Assembly: GCA_028689065.1 (NCBI GenBank)
Contig: JAQTWX010000002.1
Span: 90,656-131,271, forward strand
Direction of reading: 5' to 3'
Length of the DNA stretch: 40,616 nt
Origin: Candidatus Altimarinota bacterium
Lineage (GTDB): Bacteria > Patescibacteriota > Gracilibacteria > BD1-5 > UBA2023
In this document: positions 1 through 9,638 of the stretch, in pieces
Numbering within the stretch: the stretch's first letter is position 1
How the letters are laid out: the number at the start of each line of letters is the position of its first letter
The notes under the pieces: model-generated
What the model was told of the DNA's origin: nothing
Databases searched by the model: none
Seen by the model: the letters and a program-made list of their open reading frames with translations, nothing else
Translations under genes and position numbers: made by a program

Positions 1-1602
<1,602 letters not shown>

Positions 1603-1700
1603 AATCGCTCGCGATGGTTATAGATTTGTGATAATTTTAATGTTTTTATCTCTTCGTATGATATGGAAATCCTCTCTTTTGTCCACTTTTTCTAGACCAA

Positions 1701-1732
1701 AAAAATCCCCCAACTGGAGTTGAGGGATTTTT
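1701..1732 (-). terminator. Rho-independent terminator of the small pilin gene
   Basis: An inverted repeat, AAAAATCCC-n-CAAC with loop TGGA and then GTTG-n-GGGATTTTT, lies 18 bases after the stop of the minus-strand gene at 1750-2106. The A/T flanks make it symmetrical, so it could work in both directions. Confidence 0.85.
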
Positions 1733-1749
1733 GGAATATATAAGGAATA

Positions 1750-2106
1750 TTACGCACCAGAAGTGAGAACTTTTCCGAGAACCCATTGAACGATAGAGTT
1801 TGCAAGGAAGATAACTACAAGTCCAAGACCAACCTGAATAAGAATAGTTTTTCCCTTCTTTACCTTATCATCCTCTCCACCTGCAGTCATGATAAGAAAT
1901 CCTCCGTAGAGACCGTAACAAACAGCAAGAATTGCAAGAAAACTCATAGCATTACTGATAAGGTTTTGAATAGTTGTATCAGCTGCATTTCCACTACCAG
2001 AAACATTAGACTGAACTTTTGTACCACCAAAATCTATAGCGAAAGTCTGTTCAAGAGAAGCAAGAGTTGCAAGAGAGATAAAACCGATTTTTTTAACTAT
2101 TTGCAT
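1750..2106 (-). CDS. VirB2/TrbC-like pilin family small membrane protein
   Basis: A 118-residue protein with an N-terminal signal-like hydrophobic segment (residues 5-23, ending near FAID). Two more hydrophobic helices follow, at about 53-76 and 90-108. The short polar loop between them, TAGGEDDKVKKGK, is the pattern seen in VirB2/TrbC-type pilins and the Mbov_0395-like pilin-like family common in CPR genomes. Its role is probably a small pilus or secretion subunit, but no VirB/Tra genes are nearby, so the function is inferred from topology only. It has its own promoter at 2142-2170 and its own terminator at 1701-1732, so it is a monocistronic unit. It contains no UGA codon, consistent with high expression. 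Confidence 0.7.
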   Translation of the reverse strand: MQIVKKIGFISLATLASLEQTFAIDFGGTKVQSNVSGSGNAADTTIQNLISNAMSFLAILAVCYGLYGGFLIMTAGGEDDKVKKGKTILIQVGLGLVVIFLANSIVQWVLGKVLTSGA

Positions 2107-2141
2107 ATATGTAAAATTAAATAAATAAGACTACGGAGGGC

Positions 2142-2170
2142 ATTATATAGAAGCTATGCTCAAAAGTCAA
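2142..2170 (-). promoter_or_regulatory. Promoter of the small pilin gene
   Basis: On the minus strand, TTGACT (2170-2165), a 17-base spacer and TATAAT (2147-2142), 36 bases before the start codon. This is the closest match to the sigma-70 consensus in the window. The -10 is followed by GCCCTCCG, and the 19-mer TTCTATATAATGCCCTCCG recurs exactly upstream of the lipoprotein at 5683. Confidence 0.8.
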
Positions 2171-2195
2171 AAAAAAAGTGAAAAATCACTTTTTT
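2171..2195 (-). terminator. Terminator of the rpsF-ssb-rpsR operon
   Basis: An A-tract, GTGA, loop AAAA, TCAC and T-tract form a small symmetric hairpin 8 bases after the rpsR stop on the minus strand. It abuts the -35 box of the next promoter at 2165-2170. Confidence 0.75.
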
Positions 2196-2203
2196 CTCTT
2201 GAA

Positions 2204-2491
2204 CTAGATAAGTTCTTCTGTTTTTTCTACATCAGATACTGGTGTAGTTGCAAGAATCTTTGCTGCTGGAGCAGTTGTTGCACGTGGATTCAAAACATAT
2301 GGAAGAAGTGCCATATAACGAGCTCGTTTGATTGCTTGAGCAAGCTTTCGTTGATTCTTAAGAGCAACATTAGAATAATATCGTGGAACGATCTTATTGA
2401 ACTTCGTAATATATTGACGAAGAAATGTAGTATCTTTATAGTCGATATTTTTTATACCGAGAGCCTCAATTGGGCAAGTAGTTTTAGCCAT
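2204..2491 (-). CDS. rpsR: 30S ribosomal protein S18
   Basis: A 95-residue component of the small-subunit platform that binds next to S6. The family core is clear: a CPIEALG start, YKDTTFLRQYITKFNKI, then NVALKNQRKLAQAIKRARYMALLPY at residues 42-66. A variable Ala/Thr/Glu-rich tail of about 25 residues extends beyond the usual bacterial length. It is the last gene of the classic rpsF-ssb-rpsR order and lies 28 bases downstream of ssb. It ends in TAG and has no UGA codons, like the other ribosomal protein genes here. The start ATG is preceded by CCATTCTT, with no Shine-Dalgarno sequence. Confidence 0.96.
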   Translation of the reverse strand: MAKTTCPIEALGIKNIDYKDTTFLRQYITKFNKIVPRYYSNVALKNQRKLAQAIKRARYMALLPYVLNPRATTAPAAKILATTPVSDVEKTEELI

Positions 2492-2519
2492 AAGAATGGA
2501 TTAATATTAATAATTAAAA

Positions 2520-2930
2520 TTAGAATTTATCATCAGCCAAGTCGTCAAAATGATCGAGTACAGAATCATCGATAATTTCTTCATCTTCCGCAAAATCTTC
2601 ACGTTTATTGAGAAATATCAAGTTGGAGATAACTACTTCTGTTTTATGAAGTTTCATTCCATCTTCTTTATCAATAACACGAGTTTTGAGACGTCCTTCG
2701 ATATATACGAGTTTTCCTTTTATGAGAAATTGCTCTATACGTTCCGCAAGAGGACCCCAAGCAACACAATTTGTATATTCTGCCTCGCTTTGATTTACTC
2801 ATGCAGCATCACGATAATAACGATTTGTTGCAACAGTAAAGAGTGCTATTTTTTTATCTCCGACAGTAGATTTGATATATGGATCTTTTGTAACATTTCC
2901 AATAAGGATAACTTTATTAACGGTTCTCAT
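2520..2930 (-). CDS. ssb: Single-stranded DNA-binding protein
   Basis: A 136-residue OB-fold protein that coats single-stranded DNA during replication and repair. It begins MRTVNKVILIGNVTKDP, the usual SSB opening, and continues with YTNCVAWGPLAERIEQFLIKG and VYIEGRLKTR. The acidic C-terminus ends in DDLADDKF rather than the canonical DDDIPF tip, but still carries an acidic, Phe-terminated tail. One UGA (2799-2801, codon 44) is read as Gly in the loop before VNQSEAEYTN. With the standard code the gene would be split and is easily missed. It sits between rpsF and rpsR, as in most bacteria. The reading from 2930 to 2520 is continuous and ends in TAA. Confidence 0.93.
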
Positions 2931-2959
2931 AGTATTATGCGAGATGGAGTAATAATAAA

Positions 2960-3247
2960 TTAATCTTCAAGACGAACAAACATATGTCTCCAGATATCTT
3001 TCTTGAGATTAAAAGCCTTTGTTGCAGCAAAAAAGTCTCCTTTTTCAAGAGTAAGAGTATAGAGTGCATAGTATCCAGTTTTAGAATTTCGAATCTTGTA
3101 AGCAAGATCTTTTACTCCCCAGATATCTTCTTTGTCGATAGTTGCACCAACAGTTTCAAGTTCGGCTTTTACTTCGCCAAGAAGTGTTGCAGCATCTGCA
3201 TCTCCGAGTTCCGGATTGAGGATGAGCATAAGTTCATATTTTCTCAT
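2960..3247 (-). CDS. rpsF: 30S ribosomal protein S6
   Basis: A 95-residue protein of the small-subunit platform and partner of S18. It starts MRKYELMLILNPELGD, and contains the IDKEDIWGVKDLAYKIRNSKTGYYALYTL segment (residues 38-66) and WRHMFVRLED at the end. Length and motifs match the family without the acidic tail of some homologues. It is the first gene of the rpsF-ssb-rpsR operon, and a TTG-N16-TATAAT promoter lies about 130 bases upstream. It has no UGA codon and ends in TAA. Confidence 0.96.
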   Translation of the reverse strand: MRKYELMLILNPELGDADAATLLGEVKAELETVGATIDKEDIWGVKDLAYKIRNSKTGYYALYTLTLEKGDFFAATKAFNLKKDIWRHMFVRLED

Positions 3248-3374
3248 AGAGCCTATGGATTAAATCTTGCAGTGTAAAAACTGAAGAAAGATATAAATAA
3301 AAATGAAGCTTACGACAGGATAATGAAGAAAGTCTTGAGGTACTCTCTACCATTTCCTGAAAAAGTTCCGGAGG

Positions 3375-3402
3375 ATTATAGGGGAAAGGGATAAAAATGC
3401 AA
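3375..3402 (-). promoter_or_regulatory. Promoter of the rpsF operon
   Basis: Minus strand: TTGCAT (3402-3397), a 16-base spacer and TATAAT (3380-3375), followed by CCTCCGGAA. This leaves an untranslated leader of about 120 bases before rpsF, unusually long for this window. I saw no convincing S6:S18 autoregulatory hairpin, but did not fold it. Confidence 0.7.
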
Positions 3403-3444
3403 AAGATTTTATATATTTGTCACGTCATTATTTTTCTCTCTTGT

Positions 3445-3477
3445 TTTTACACATCTTTTACATACTATGTATAGAAT
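3445..3477 (+). promoter_or_regulatory. Tandem-repeat operator/promoter, site 1 (two-component operon)
   Basis: TTTTACA (3445-3451), 4 bases, TTTTACA (3456-3462), 9 bases, then TAGAAT (3472-3477) as the -10. Two direct 7-mers with an 11-bp period in place of a -35 is the layout of Pho boxes bound by OmpR/PhoB-family regulators. The same layout recurs at 5963 and 6779, so this regulator gene probably regulates itself. Confidence 0.72.
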
Positions 3478-3507
3478 CCGAAGGGTAGATATAGTTTTGA
3501 TTCTATA
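3470..3507 (+). repeat. Inverted repeat in the two-component operon leader
   Basis: TATAGAATC (3470-3478) and GATTCTATA (3499-3507) are perfect 9-base inverted arms separated by 20 bases; the left arm overlaps the -10. A competing stem can form between GGGTA-GA-TATAG (from 3483) and CTATACCC (from 3503). It could be an RNA structure or a second protein site. Confidence 0.45.
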
Positions 3508-3598
3508 CCCATTATAGGCTGATAAATTTTATTATAAATCCACTTTATATACACAAGGATAAAAAACCTGTCCACAAATAAACTTATCTCGATGTAAT

Positions 3599-4255
3599 AT
3601 GAAAATTCTCTTAATTGAAGATAATCGCATTCTTGTGAAAAACATCTCAGAATATCTGAAACTGAAGTCATTTCAGATAGAAACGACTTTTGATGGAATT
3701 ACAGGAAAAGAGAAAGCAAAAAACGAATATTTTGATGTAATTATCCTCGATATAAATCTCCCAGGGAAAGATTGACTTACTCTCTGTCAAGAACTTCGAG
3801 AAGAATGACTCAATACTCCTATTCTTTTCCTTACATCGAGCAATACTTCAAAAGATGTGGTCAAATGACTCAATATAGGGGCGGATGATTATCTCGGAAA
3901 ACCTTTCGATTTCGAAGAGCTTATAGCTCGAATTCTCTCGCTTGGGAGACGAAATATTTCCAATAAAATCACAACGATACAGATTGGTGATATACTTATA
4001 GATACAACAAAACGTCTCGTTACAAAGAATAATAAAGCTATGGAACTTTCTACAAAAGAATTTGATCTGCTTCAGTATCTCGTTCAAAATCGATGCACTC
4101 CAATCGATCGTCAAATACTTCTCGAAAAAGTTTGGGGTGAATTCGATGCTTATATGTTCTCTCGAACTGTTGATGTTCATATAAGTACCCTCCGCAAAAA
4201 ACTTGGAGAAGGTATTATTGAAACCAAAAAAGGATTTGGATATGTAATAAATTAA
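3599..4255 (+). CDS. OmpR/PhoB-family response regulator
   Basis: A 218-residue two-domain regulator. The receiver domain (1-120) has the acidic pair E7-D8, the phosphoacceptor D51 in ILDINLPGKDG, the T/S position in FLTSS and the conserved Lys in GKPFDFEEL. A winged-helix DNA-binding domain (about 125-218) carries ELSTKEFDLLQYL, the recognition-helix region SRTVDVHISTLRKKLG and ends KGFGYVIN. Three UGA codons (59, 70, 90) are read as Gly; codon 59 is the G of LPGKDG, a family-invariant position. The histidine kinase starts 30 bases downstream. A tandem direct-repeat operator of the type bound by this family lies upstream and at two further promoters in the locus. There is no Shine-Dalgarno sequence. 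Which signal it answers is unknown. Confidence 0.95.
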
Positions 4256-4285
4256 TTAAAATTCTCTCATCTTTAGTAACTATTT

Positions 4286-5548
4286 ATGTCTTCCATTCAT
4301 TCTCTCTCAAAACAAAAACGTCGGCTTTCGGTTCTTTTTTCGTTCGCAATTTTTCTTATCATTATTGTTCTAGATATAGGATTTCTTTCTTATAAGTATT
4401 TTGATTATCAGAAACAGGAAATTGGACAACTTTCTCTACAATCGCAAGGAATATTGAAAACCATAAGAGAAAATCCAAATATTGAGGAAAATATATTTCA
4501 AGGAAAATGACTCCCCTCTCCTATCGGAATACATAGAAATGGGACAAGCGGACAATTATGAACAAGAACAAGAATCCAGATGGAAAATTTTTTCCTCTAT
4601 GATCGACAAAATAATACCATTCTCTTCTCTCCACAAAAAGATGATGAACTGTATTTCTCCATCTTGAGTACTATACAACCAAAAACAAAGGAACGAAAAA
4701 TAATCTTTGTGCTCAACGGAAATGAATATTTCTTCTTCAATACATTTATTACACCAAAAATAGGAGCAGTATTTTTCAGCGAATCGAGGATGACTTTTGA
4801 AAATATACTCACAGATATTTTTATATATCTCATTGGAGCTATCCTTCTTTCTCTCGGAGTCTATATTCTGAGTTCTCGTTTCGTAAACAACACCCTTTCT
4901 CCTGTGGAAAAAAATATGGAGCAAATGGAACAATTTATTCACAATGCTGGACATGAACTTAAAACTCCTCTTTCTGTTATAAAGAGTTCTCTCGAGCTCA
5001 TGAAACTAAGTAAAAAGTATGATGAAGGAATTGCCGAAAGTATCCATGAACTTGATAGAATGAATAATCTCATACAGGCACTTATTCATCTCTCTACAGT
5101 TGATGAAAATCAAGAAAATTCGGAAGTGATAAATATACAGGAAGTATGCGAAAAACTCAAAAAAAATTATCTAGCATCACTGAATGAGAAACATATTTCT
5201 CTCAATATTATTACAAAAAAACCACTCTTTATTCAGGCAAACCGAGAATATACAGAAATATTTCTCAGTAATCTCCTCAGTAATGCTATAAAATATAATC
5301 AGGAAAATGGAGAAATTAATATTATTCTTGAAGAAAAAAGTCTAACATTACAAGATACAGGCATTGGTATCGCGAAAGAAAATCTCGGAAAAATCTTTGA
5401 TCGATTCTATCAAGAAAATAATACACGAACTGAAAATTCCTTTGGGATATGACTCTCCCTTGTAGATCGTATCGCTTCCGTTTATAAATGGACCGTTATA
5501 ATAGAAAGTGAGAAATGAATAGGAACAACCGTAAAAGTAAAGTTTTAG
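4286..5548 (+). CDS. Membrane sensor histidine kinase
   Basis: A 420-residue kinase that phosphorylates the adjacent regulator. It has two membrane helices (about 17-36 and 178-197) bracketing an extracytoplasmic sensor region of about 140 residues. The HisKA domain follows, with the H box HNAGHELKTPLSVIKSSLEL and phosphoacceptor His223. The HATPase domain has the N box NLLSNAIKYNQ, G1 DTGIGIAKENLGKIFDRFYQ, and G2 NSFGIGLSLVDRIA. Four UGA codons (4508, 4559, 5450, 5516) are read as Gly; the one at 5450 supplies a glycine of the G2 ATP-lid motif. There is no recognisable PAS or HAMP domain. The sensor region (GLPSPIGIHRNG..., then NNTILFSPQKDDELYFS) matches nothing I recognise. It ends in TAG. 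Confidence 0.94.
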
Positions 5549-5562
5549 AAATATAGAAAATA

Positions 5563-5589
5563 TTGATTATTCTCTATTTTCTATATAAT
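5563..5589 (+). promoter_or_regulatory. Possible promoter of the lipoprotein gene
   Basis: TTGATT (5563-5568), a 15-base spacer and TATAAT (5584-5589), inside the exact 19-mer TTCTATATAATGCCCTCCG that also forms the strong promoter at 2142-2170. The spacer is short, so strength is uncertain. The shared 19-mer is the main support. Confidence 0.55.
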
Positions 5590-5682
5590 GCCCTCCGAAA
5601 AAAGAAAGAAACAATCACCATCTTTCTCAGATACATACTTTCTCTTATTATAATATTTTACATTGCTTATTTTATAGATTTT

Positions 5683-5934
5683 ATGAAGAAATTTTCATTT
5701 TTCACAAGTATTCTTATACTGAGTTCTCTTATATTTTCTGCTTGTTCTATGGAAGAAGATGAAAAAGAAGAAGAAAATAAAAGAACTTCCATTCCATCTT
5801 CTGCATATACAGACGTAACTACTCCAGTAGTACAAACAACTGCTAATACTGTAGCAAATCCAACATCTATTACTACTCGTCAGCCGACCCAAACAGTTCA
5901 GAGAAAACATAATACAAAAACGAAGGCCTCATAA
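5683..5934 (+). CDS. Small Thr/Asn-rich lipoprotein
   Basis: An 83-residue secreted lipoprotein. The signal peptide MKKFSFFTSILILSSLIFSAC ends in a lipobox with the acylated Cys at residue 21. A charged stretch (MEEDEKEEENK) follows, then a low-complexity Thr/Pro/Gln/Asn tail ending in basic residues (RKHNTKTKAS). Upstream in-frame codons extend to 5563, but that would put 40 hydrophobic residues before a perfect signal peptide and would consume the promoter, so I chose the ATG at 5683. It lies between the kinase and the Spy-like gene and ends at a terminator overlapping the next promoter. The sequence suggests no enzymatic function; it may be an envelope stress sensor or surface linker. Confidence 0.75.
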   Translation: MKKFSFFTSILILSSLIFSACSMEEDEKEEENKRTSIPSSAYTDVTTPVVQTTANTVANPTSITTRQPTQTVQRKHNTKTKAS

Positions 5935-5962
5935 AAATATTTTTGTAAAATAAATATTTTTA

Positions 5963-5995
5963 TTTTACATTTTCATTACATAGGATTCTTATAAT
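5963..5995 (+). promoter_or_regulatory. Tandem-repeat operator/promoter, site 2 (Spy-like gene)
   Basis: TTTTACA (5963-5969), TTTT, CATTACA (5974-5980), 9 bases, then TATAAT (5990-5995). It has the same period and gap as sites 1 and 3; the second 7-mer has two mismatches. The -10 overlaps the 5' arm of the terminator at 5993-6034. Confidence 0.7.
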
Positions 5996-6034
5996 TACTC
6001 CTGTAATCTCATAAAAGAGCTTACAGGAGTAATT
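5993..6034 (+). terminator. Terminator of the lipoprotein gene, overlapping the next promoter
   Basis: AATTACTCCTGTAA (5993-6006) and TTACAGGAGTAATT (6021-6034) are perfect 14-base arms, followed by a T-rich run. Read-through RNA from upstream would form the whole hairpin. RNA starting about 7 bases after the -10 at 5990-5995 would lack most of the 5' arm. Confidence 0.85.
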
Positions 6035-6056
6035 TTTATTTTTTATCTTACTATCT

Positions 6057-6698
6057 ATGAAAACCAAAATACTTATCGGAGGACTTATCGCAGTTGTCAC
6101 AACCGCTGGAACTCTTACATATGCTGCCAATATTTCCACTGGAGCGACAAATACTGTAAAAAATACTTTGGCACGAATGCACCTGACAGGAAGTGGTGAA
6201 TTCAATAAAGAACATTTTAATAAAATGGATGATCGAAATACTGATGGACTTAAAAAAATGAACTTTCCATGACAGGGTGGATTTATAGGGAAATGACCAA
6301 TTTCCCAGCTAACTGATGCCGAGAAGGCAGAACTTGCAACTATGACTAATACCGAGAAACAAGCATTCTTTGAAGCGAAAATGACCGAACAAAAAGCACT
6401 TCATGATGCAAAAGAAGCAGTTATAGATAAACTAATAAATGGAGAGATTCTCTCTGATTCAGAAAAAGCAACACTCGCAATTATCAAGACAGAACGAGAT
6501 ACTGCAAAAACAGAACGTCTCGCACGAGAAAAACAAATAACTGAGCTCAAACCTATCATGGAAAAAATGAGAGCCGGAACGAGCCTCACAACCGATGAAC
6601 AAGCAAAACTCGATGCCTTCAGAGCAACAATGCCACAAGGAAATAAAAAAGGACAAGATGGTAAAAATGAACGAAGAAGTGGAATGATGGGAAGATAA
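6057..6698 (+). CDS. Exported Spy/CpxP-like helical protein
   Basis: A 213-residue exported protein. It has a signal peptide (MKTKILIGGLIAVVTTAGTLTYAA, cleavage near residues 23-25) and a short Gly-containing linker. A long charged, all-helical region follows (about 83-195), rich in Lys, Glu and Ala with almost no aromatics. Two LT-containing segments, SQLTDAEKAEL and SLTTDEQAKLDAF, resemble the LTxxQ repeats of the Spy/CpxP periplasmic chaperone family, though they match loosely. UGA at codons 72 and 80 is read as Gly in the linker (FPGQGG, GKGP). Its promoter carries the same tandem operator as the two-component operon. That context fits CpxP/Spy-like envelope-stress feedback, but the assignment is inference. 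Confidence 0.65.
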
Positions 6699-6717
6699 TA
6701 TGAAGTAACTTTTAAAA

Positions 6718-6750
6718 AACTTTCTCTGCAAATTGTAGAGAAAGTTTTTT
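6718..6750 (+). terminator. Terminator of the Spy-like gene
   Basis: AACTTTCTCT (6718-6727) and AGAGAAAGTT (6737-6746) form a 10-base stem with a 9-base loop, followed by TTTT. Confidence 0.88.
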
Positions 6751-6778
6751 ATTGACTCTTTGTGGAAAAAATGTATCA

Positions 6779-6811
6779 TTTTACATACGTTTTACATATG
6801 TTTCCTATTGT
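6779..6811 (+). promoter_or_regulatory. Tandem-repeat operator/promoter, site 3 (exporter operon)
   Basis: TTTTACA (6779-6785), TACG, TTTTACA (6790-6796), 9 bases, then TATTGT (6806-6811) as a weak -10. The two 7-mers are identical to those of site 1. A weak -10 is expected for a promoter that depends on an activator. Confidence 0.72.
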
Positions 6812-6842
6812 AGTATTCATATTTCTATAATCATCAGAAAAC

Positions 6843-8915
6843 ATGATACTCTCCCCTCTTGTAAAAAAAATTATTACAGGAACTCTCGTTGTAAGTATAT
6901 CTTATAGCGGATACGCATATTTTTTTAAGAAAAGCACATCGAGTACTACTTTTACTACAGTTACTACGACAGTAAAAAAAGGAAATATCGAAAATTCCGT
7001 TCAAGTCATAGGAACCTCCGCTCTCGTATATGAGCAAAAGATGCAATTTAGTCAAGCGGGGAAAGTGGCTAAAATCCTTTTTAAAGAAGGAGATACAGTA
7101 AAGAAAGGAGATATTATGGCGGAACTTGATACAACCGATGTTCTTAATGATATCAAACAACAGGAAGTAAATGTTACAAATGCACAAGTTAAACTCACGC
7201 AACTCATCAAAGGTGCAACCGACAAAGATCTCCTCAATGCAGAAAATACCGTCACAAGTGCAAAAAGTAAAATTATTACTCTAGAAAATAGCAAAAAAAA
7301 TCTTCTCATTGATCAAGAAAATAAACAGAGAGATTTTCAAAGTCAGATTCTCTCCAAGCAAAATGATATAAAAAGTAAACAAGCACAGCTCGCAAATGCG
7401 AAAAATGAACTTGCTACTCTCGAAAAAACTCAAAGTAAATGATTAACTGATACCGATACGGATGTTACAAAAGTACTCGATACCGCTTTTACTGATGCAA
7501 GAAAACAGATTATTGATGCAGAATCAAGCCTTTATAACGCAGATGTTATACTTGGTATAAGCGATACGAATCGAACAAAAAATGATACCTATGAAACCTA
7601 TCTTTCTGCAAAAAATACTGTTCTAAAAACACAAGCAGAAAATGATTGGAGAATAGCAAATACTCTCGTATCTCAAGCAAAAACTTCTCTTAATATTCTC
7701 CCAACTACAGAAAACAATAGTGTGGACATTAAAGCTCTTCTTTCTCTGCTTAATCAAGTATTCGATTCCCTTATAATACTCGGAAAAGATGGAACTGACG
7801 CGATGAATGCAAGTATTATATCTTCTACTTTATCACAGACTACCATAGATGGATATGCTGGAACGTTCAGTTCTATTACTTCCGCTTCTCAATCAAGTCT
7901 TAGTGCCATAAAAACAACCATTGCAAATATCGATAAACTTACCGATCCTACGCTCATAAAAGCGAGCAATGACAATGCACTCAGTACAAAAAGACAATCC
8001 ATAGCTGATCAGGAATTTGCTTTAGAACAAGCAGAAAGAGATCTTATTAAACTTCAGAGTGATATGATATATTCTGCAAGCACATATGACGCTCAGATTG
8101 TAGCACAGGATATATCTATTCAGGATGCACAAAATTCGTTCAAGTACAACGAAGCAAATCTTGAACTCCTAAGAGCAGGAGCAACAAAAGAAGAAATAGC
8201 ACTTGCCAAAAATTCAATTACTTCCCAACAACTCGCACTTCAAAAAGTAAAAGAAAACATCAAAAAATATCAACTCGAAGCACCATTTGATGGAGTGCTC
8301 CGTAAAATCGATTTCAAACTCGGTGACAATATCATTACCAGTTCCAGTGTTACTCCAGAATACCTCTATATAGAGAACCCCAACCTTGTAGAGATTACTG
8401 CCACGGTCGATCAGCTCGATGTCGTAAAACTCAAACTCTGACAAGACGCAAAAATCGTATTCGATTCTTTTCCAACTCTCACCCTTACGGGAAAAGTGAG
8501 TGATATCAATTCCACTCCTACACAAACTTCCGGAGTAACTTCCTATACTATTAAAGTATCAATGGATAAAGGAAATCATCCGATTTTCAGTGGAATGAGT
8601 GCAAAAGTTGATATTATCATCGAAAGTAATCAAAATACTCTTATTGTCCCAACATCCTTTGTACAAAAATGACGTAGCGGATGAACAGCTTCCGTTTTAA
8701 AACGCATCGGTACTGTAGATATTAAAACGGATGTAGAACTTGGAATCAGCAACCCGAGTAATACTGAGATTAAAAGCGGAGTAAATGAATGAGATATTCT
8801 TACGAGAAAAATCAATACCTCGGTAGGAACCACTCCTACTACAAGTGGACTTCAGATACCAGGAACATGAGGATGAGGTGGAACAAGAAGCAGTAATTTT
8901 AACAGAGGAGGATAA
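6843..8915 (+). CDS. MacA-like membrane-fusion protein (HlyD family)
   Basis: A 690-residue periplasmic adaptor, anchored by an N-terminal membrane helix (about 5-25), for the ABC exporter encoded next. The first half of the lipoyl/barrel-sandwich domain is at about 60-95 (FKEGDTVKKGDIMAELDTTDV) and the second half at about 475-500 (YQLEAPFDGVLRKIDFKLGDNI). Some 370 residues of mostly coiled-coil lie between them, so the protein is far longer than a typical MacA (about 370-390). Beta-barrel and membrane-proximal domains follow, then a Gly-rich tail. Seven UGA codons (7440, 8439, 8670, 8682, 8790, 8868, 8874) are read as Gly; two sit in the terminal Gly run. It starts 53 bases after the operator and ends 39 bases before the ATPase gene. 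Confidence 0.85.
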
Positions 8916-8954
8916 CATACATCAACCCATTTATTAACCAATAGTAACTTTTCC

Positions 8955-9626
8955 ATGTCTCCTCTTATTCAAATGCACCAGATTACAAAATCCTATCAAC
9001 TCGGAAAGGAAGATTTAATGGTGGTAAAATGAATCGATATTGAGATACATAAAGGGGATTTTCTCTCTATCATGTGACAATCTGGATCTGGAAAATCCAC
9101 TCTTATGAATATTATCGGGATGCTCGATAATCCTACAACAGGAGAATATTACTTCAATGGACGAGATGTGGCACACTTAACCGACGATGATCAGGCGCTT
9201 ATACGCCGAGAAAATATTGGTTTCATTTTCCAAAACTATAATCTCCTTCCGAGAACAAGTGCATTAAATCAAGTAATAATGCCACTCATATATCAAAATA
9301 TCGGAAAACAAGAACGCACAGAACGTGCACTCAAAGCTCTTCAAAAAGTCGGGCTTGCCGATAAGATTAACAATCTTCCCAACGAAATGTCTGGAGGACA
9401 ACAACAACGAGTTTCCATCGCCCGAGCTCTTGTTACAAATCCATCCATCATACTTGCTGATGAACCAACTGGAGCACTCGATAGTAAGACCGGGGTGGAA
9501 ATTATGGAACTTCTCACTGAACTCCACAAAGAAGGAAAAACTATCGTACTTATCACACATGAACATGAAGTTGATGCCTATGCAAGTCGGCATATACTCT
9601 TGCGAGATGGAAATATAGTAAATTAA
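8955..9626 (+). CDS. MacB/LolD-type ABC transporter ATPase
   Basis: A 223-residue ATPase that powers the adjacent permease. The Walker A sequence GQSGSGKST occupies residues 41-49, and its first, invariant Gly is encoded by UGA at 9075-9077. This is one of the clearest proofs of UGA = Gly here. The rest of the fold is complete: Q-loop Q93, signature MSGGQQQR at 145-152, Walker B IILADEP with D169/E170, and switch His202. A second UGA is codon 26. Length and the tight IGFIFQNYNLLPRTSALNQV region match the MacB/LolD/FtsE group. It overlaps nothing and lies 12 bases before the permease. Confidence 0.95.
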
Positions 9627-9638
9627 TACCCTCAACCT

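Larger units (their letters stand above)
3248..3598. other. Divergent intergenic region between rpsF and the two-component operon
   Basis: There is no gene in these 351 bases. They hold the rpsF promoter and leader on the minus strand. On the plus strand they hold the tandem TTTTACA operator with its -10 (3445-3477) and an inverted repeat in the leader (3470-3507). Confidence 0.7.

Noticed and set aside
5563-5682. Longer start for the lipoprotein (40 extra hydrophobic residues).
   Set aside because: The internal Met at 5683 begins a perfect lipoprotein signal peptide and the upstream part carries the promoter 19-mer.
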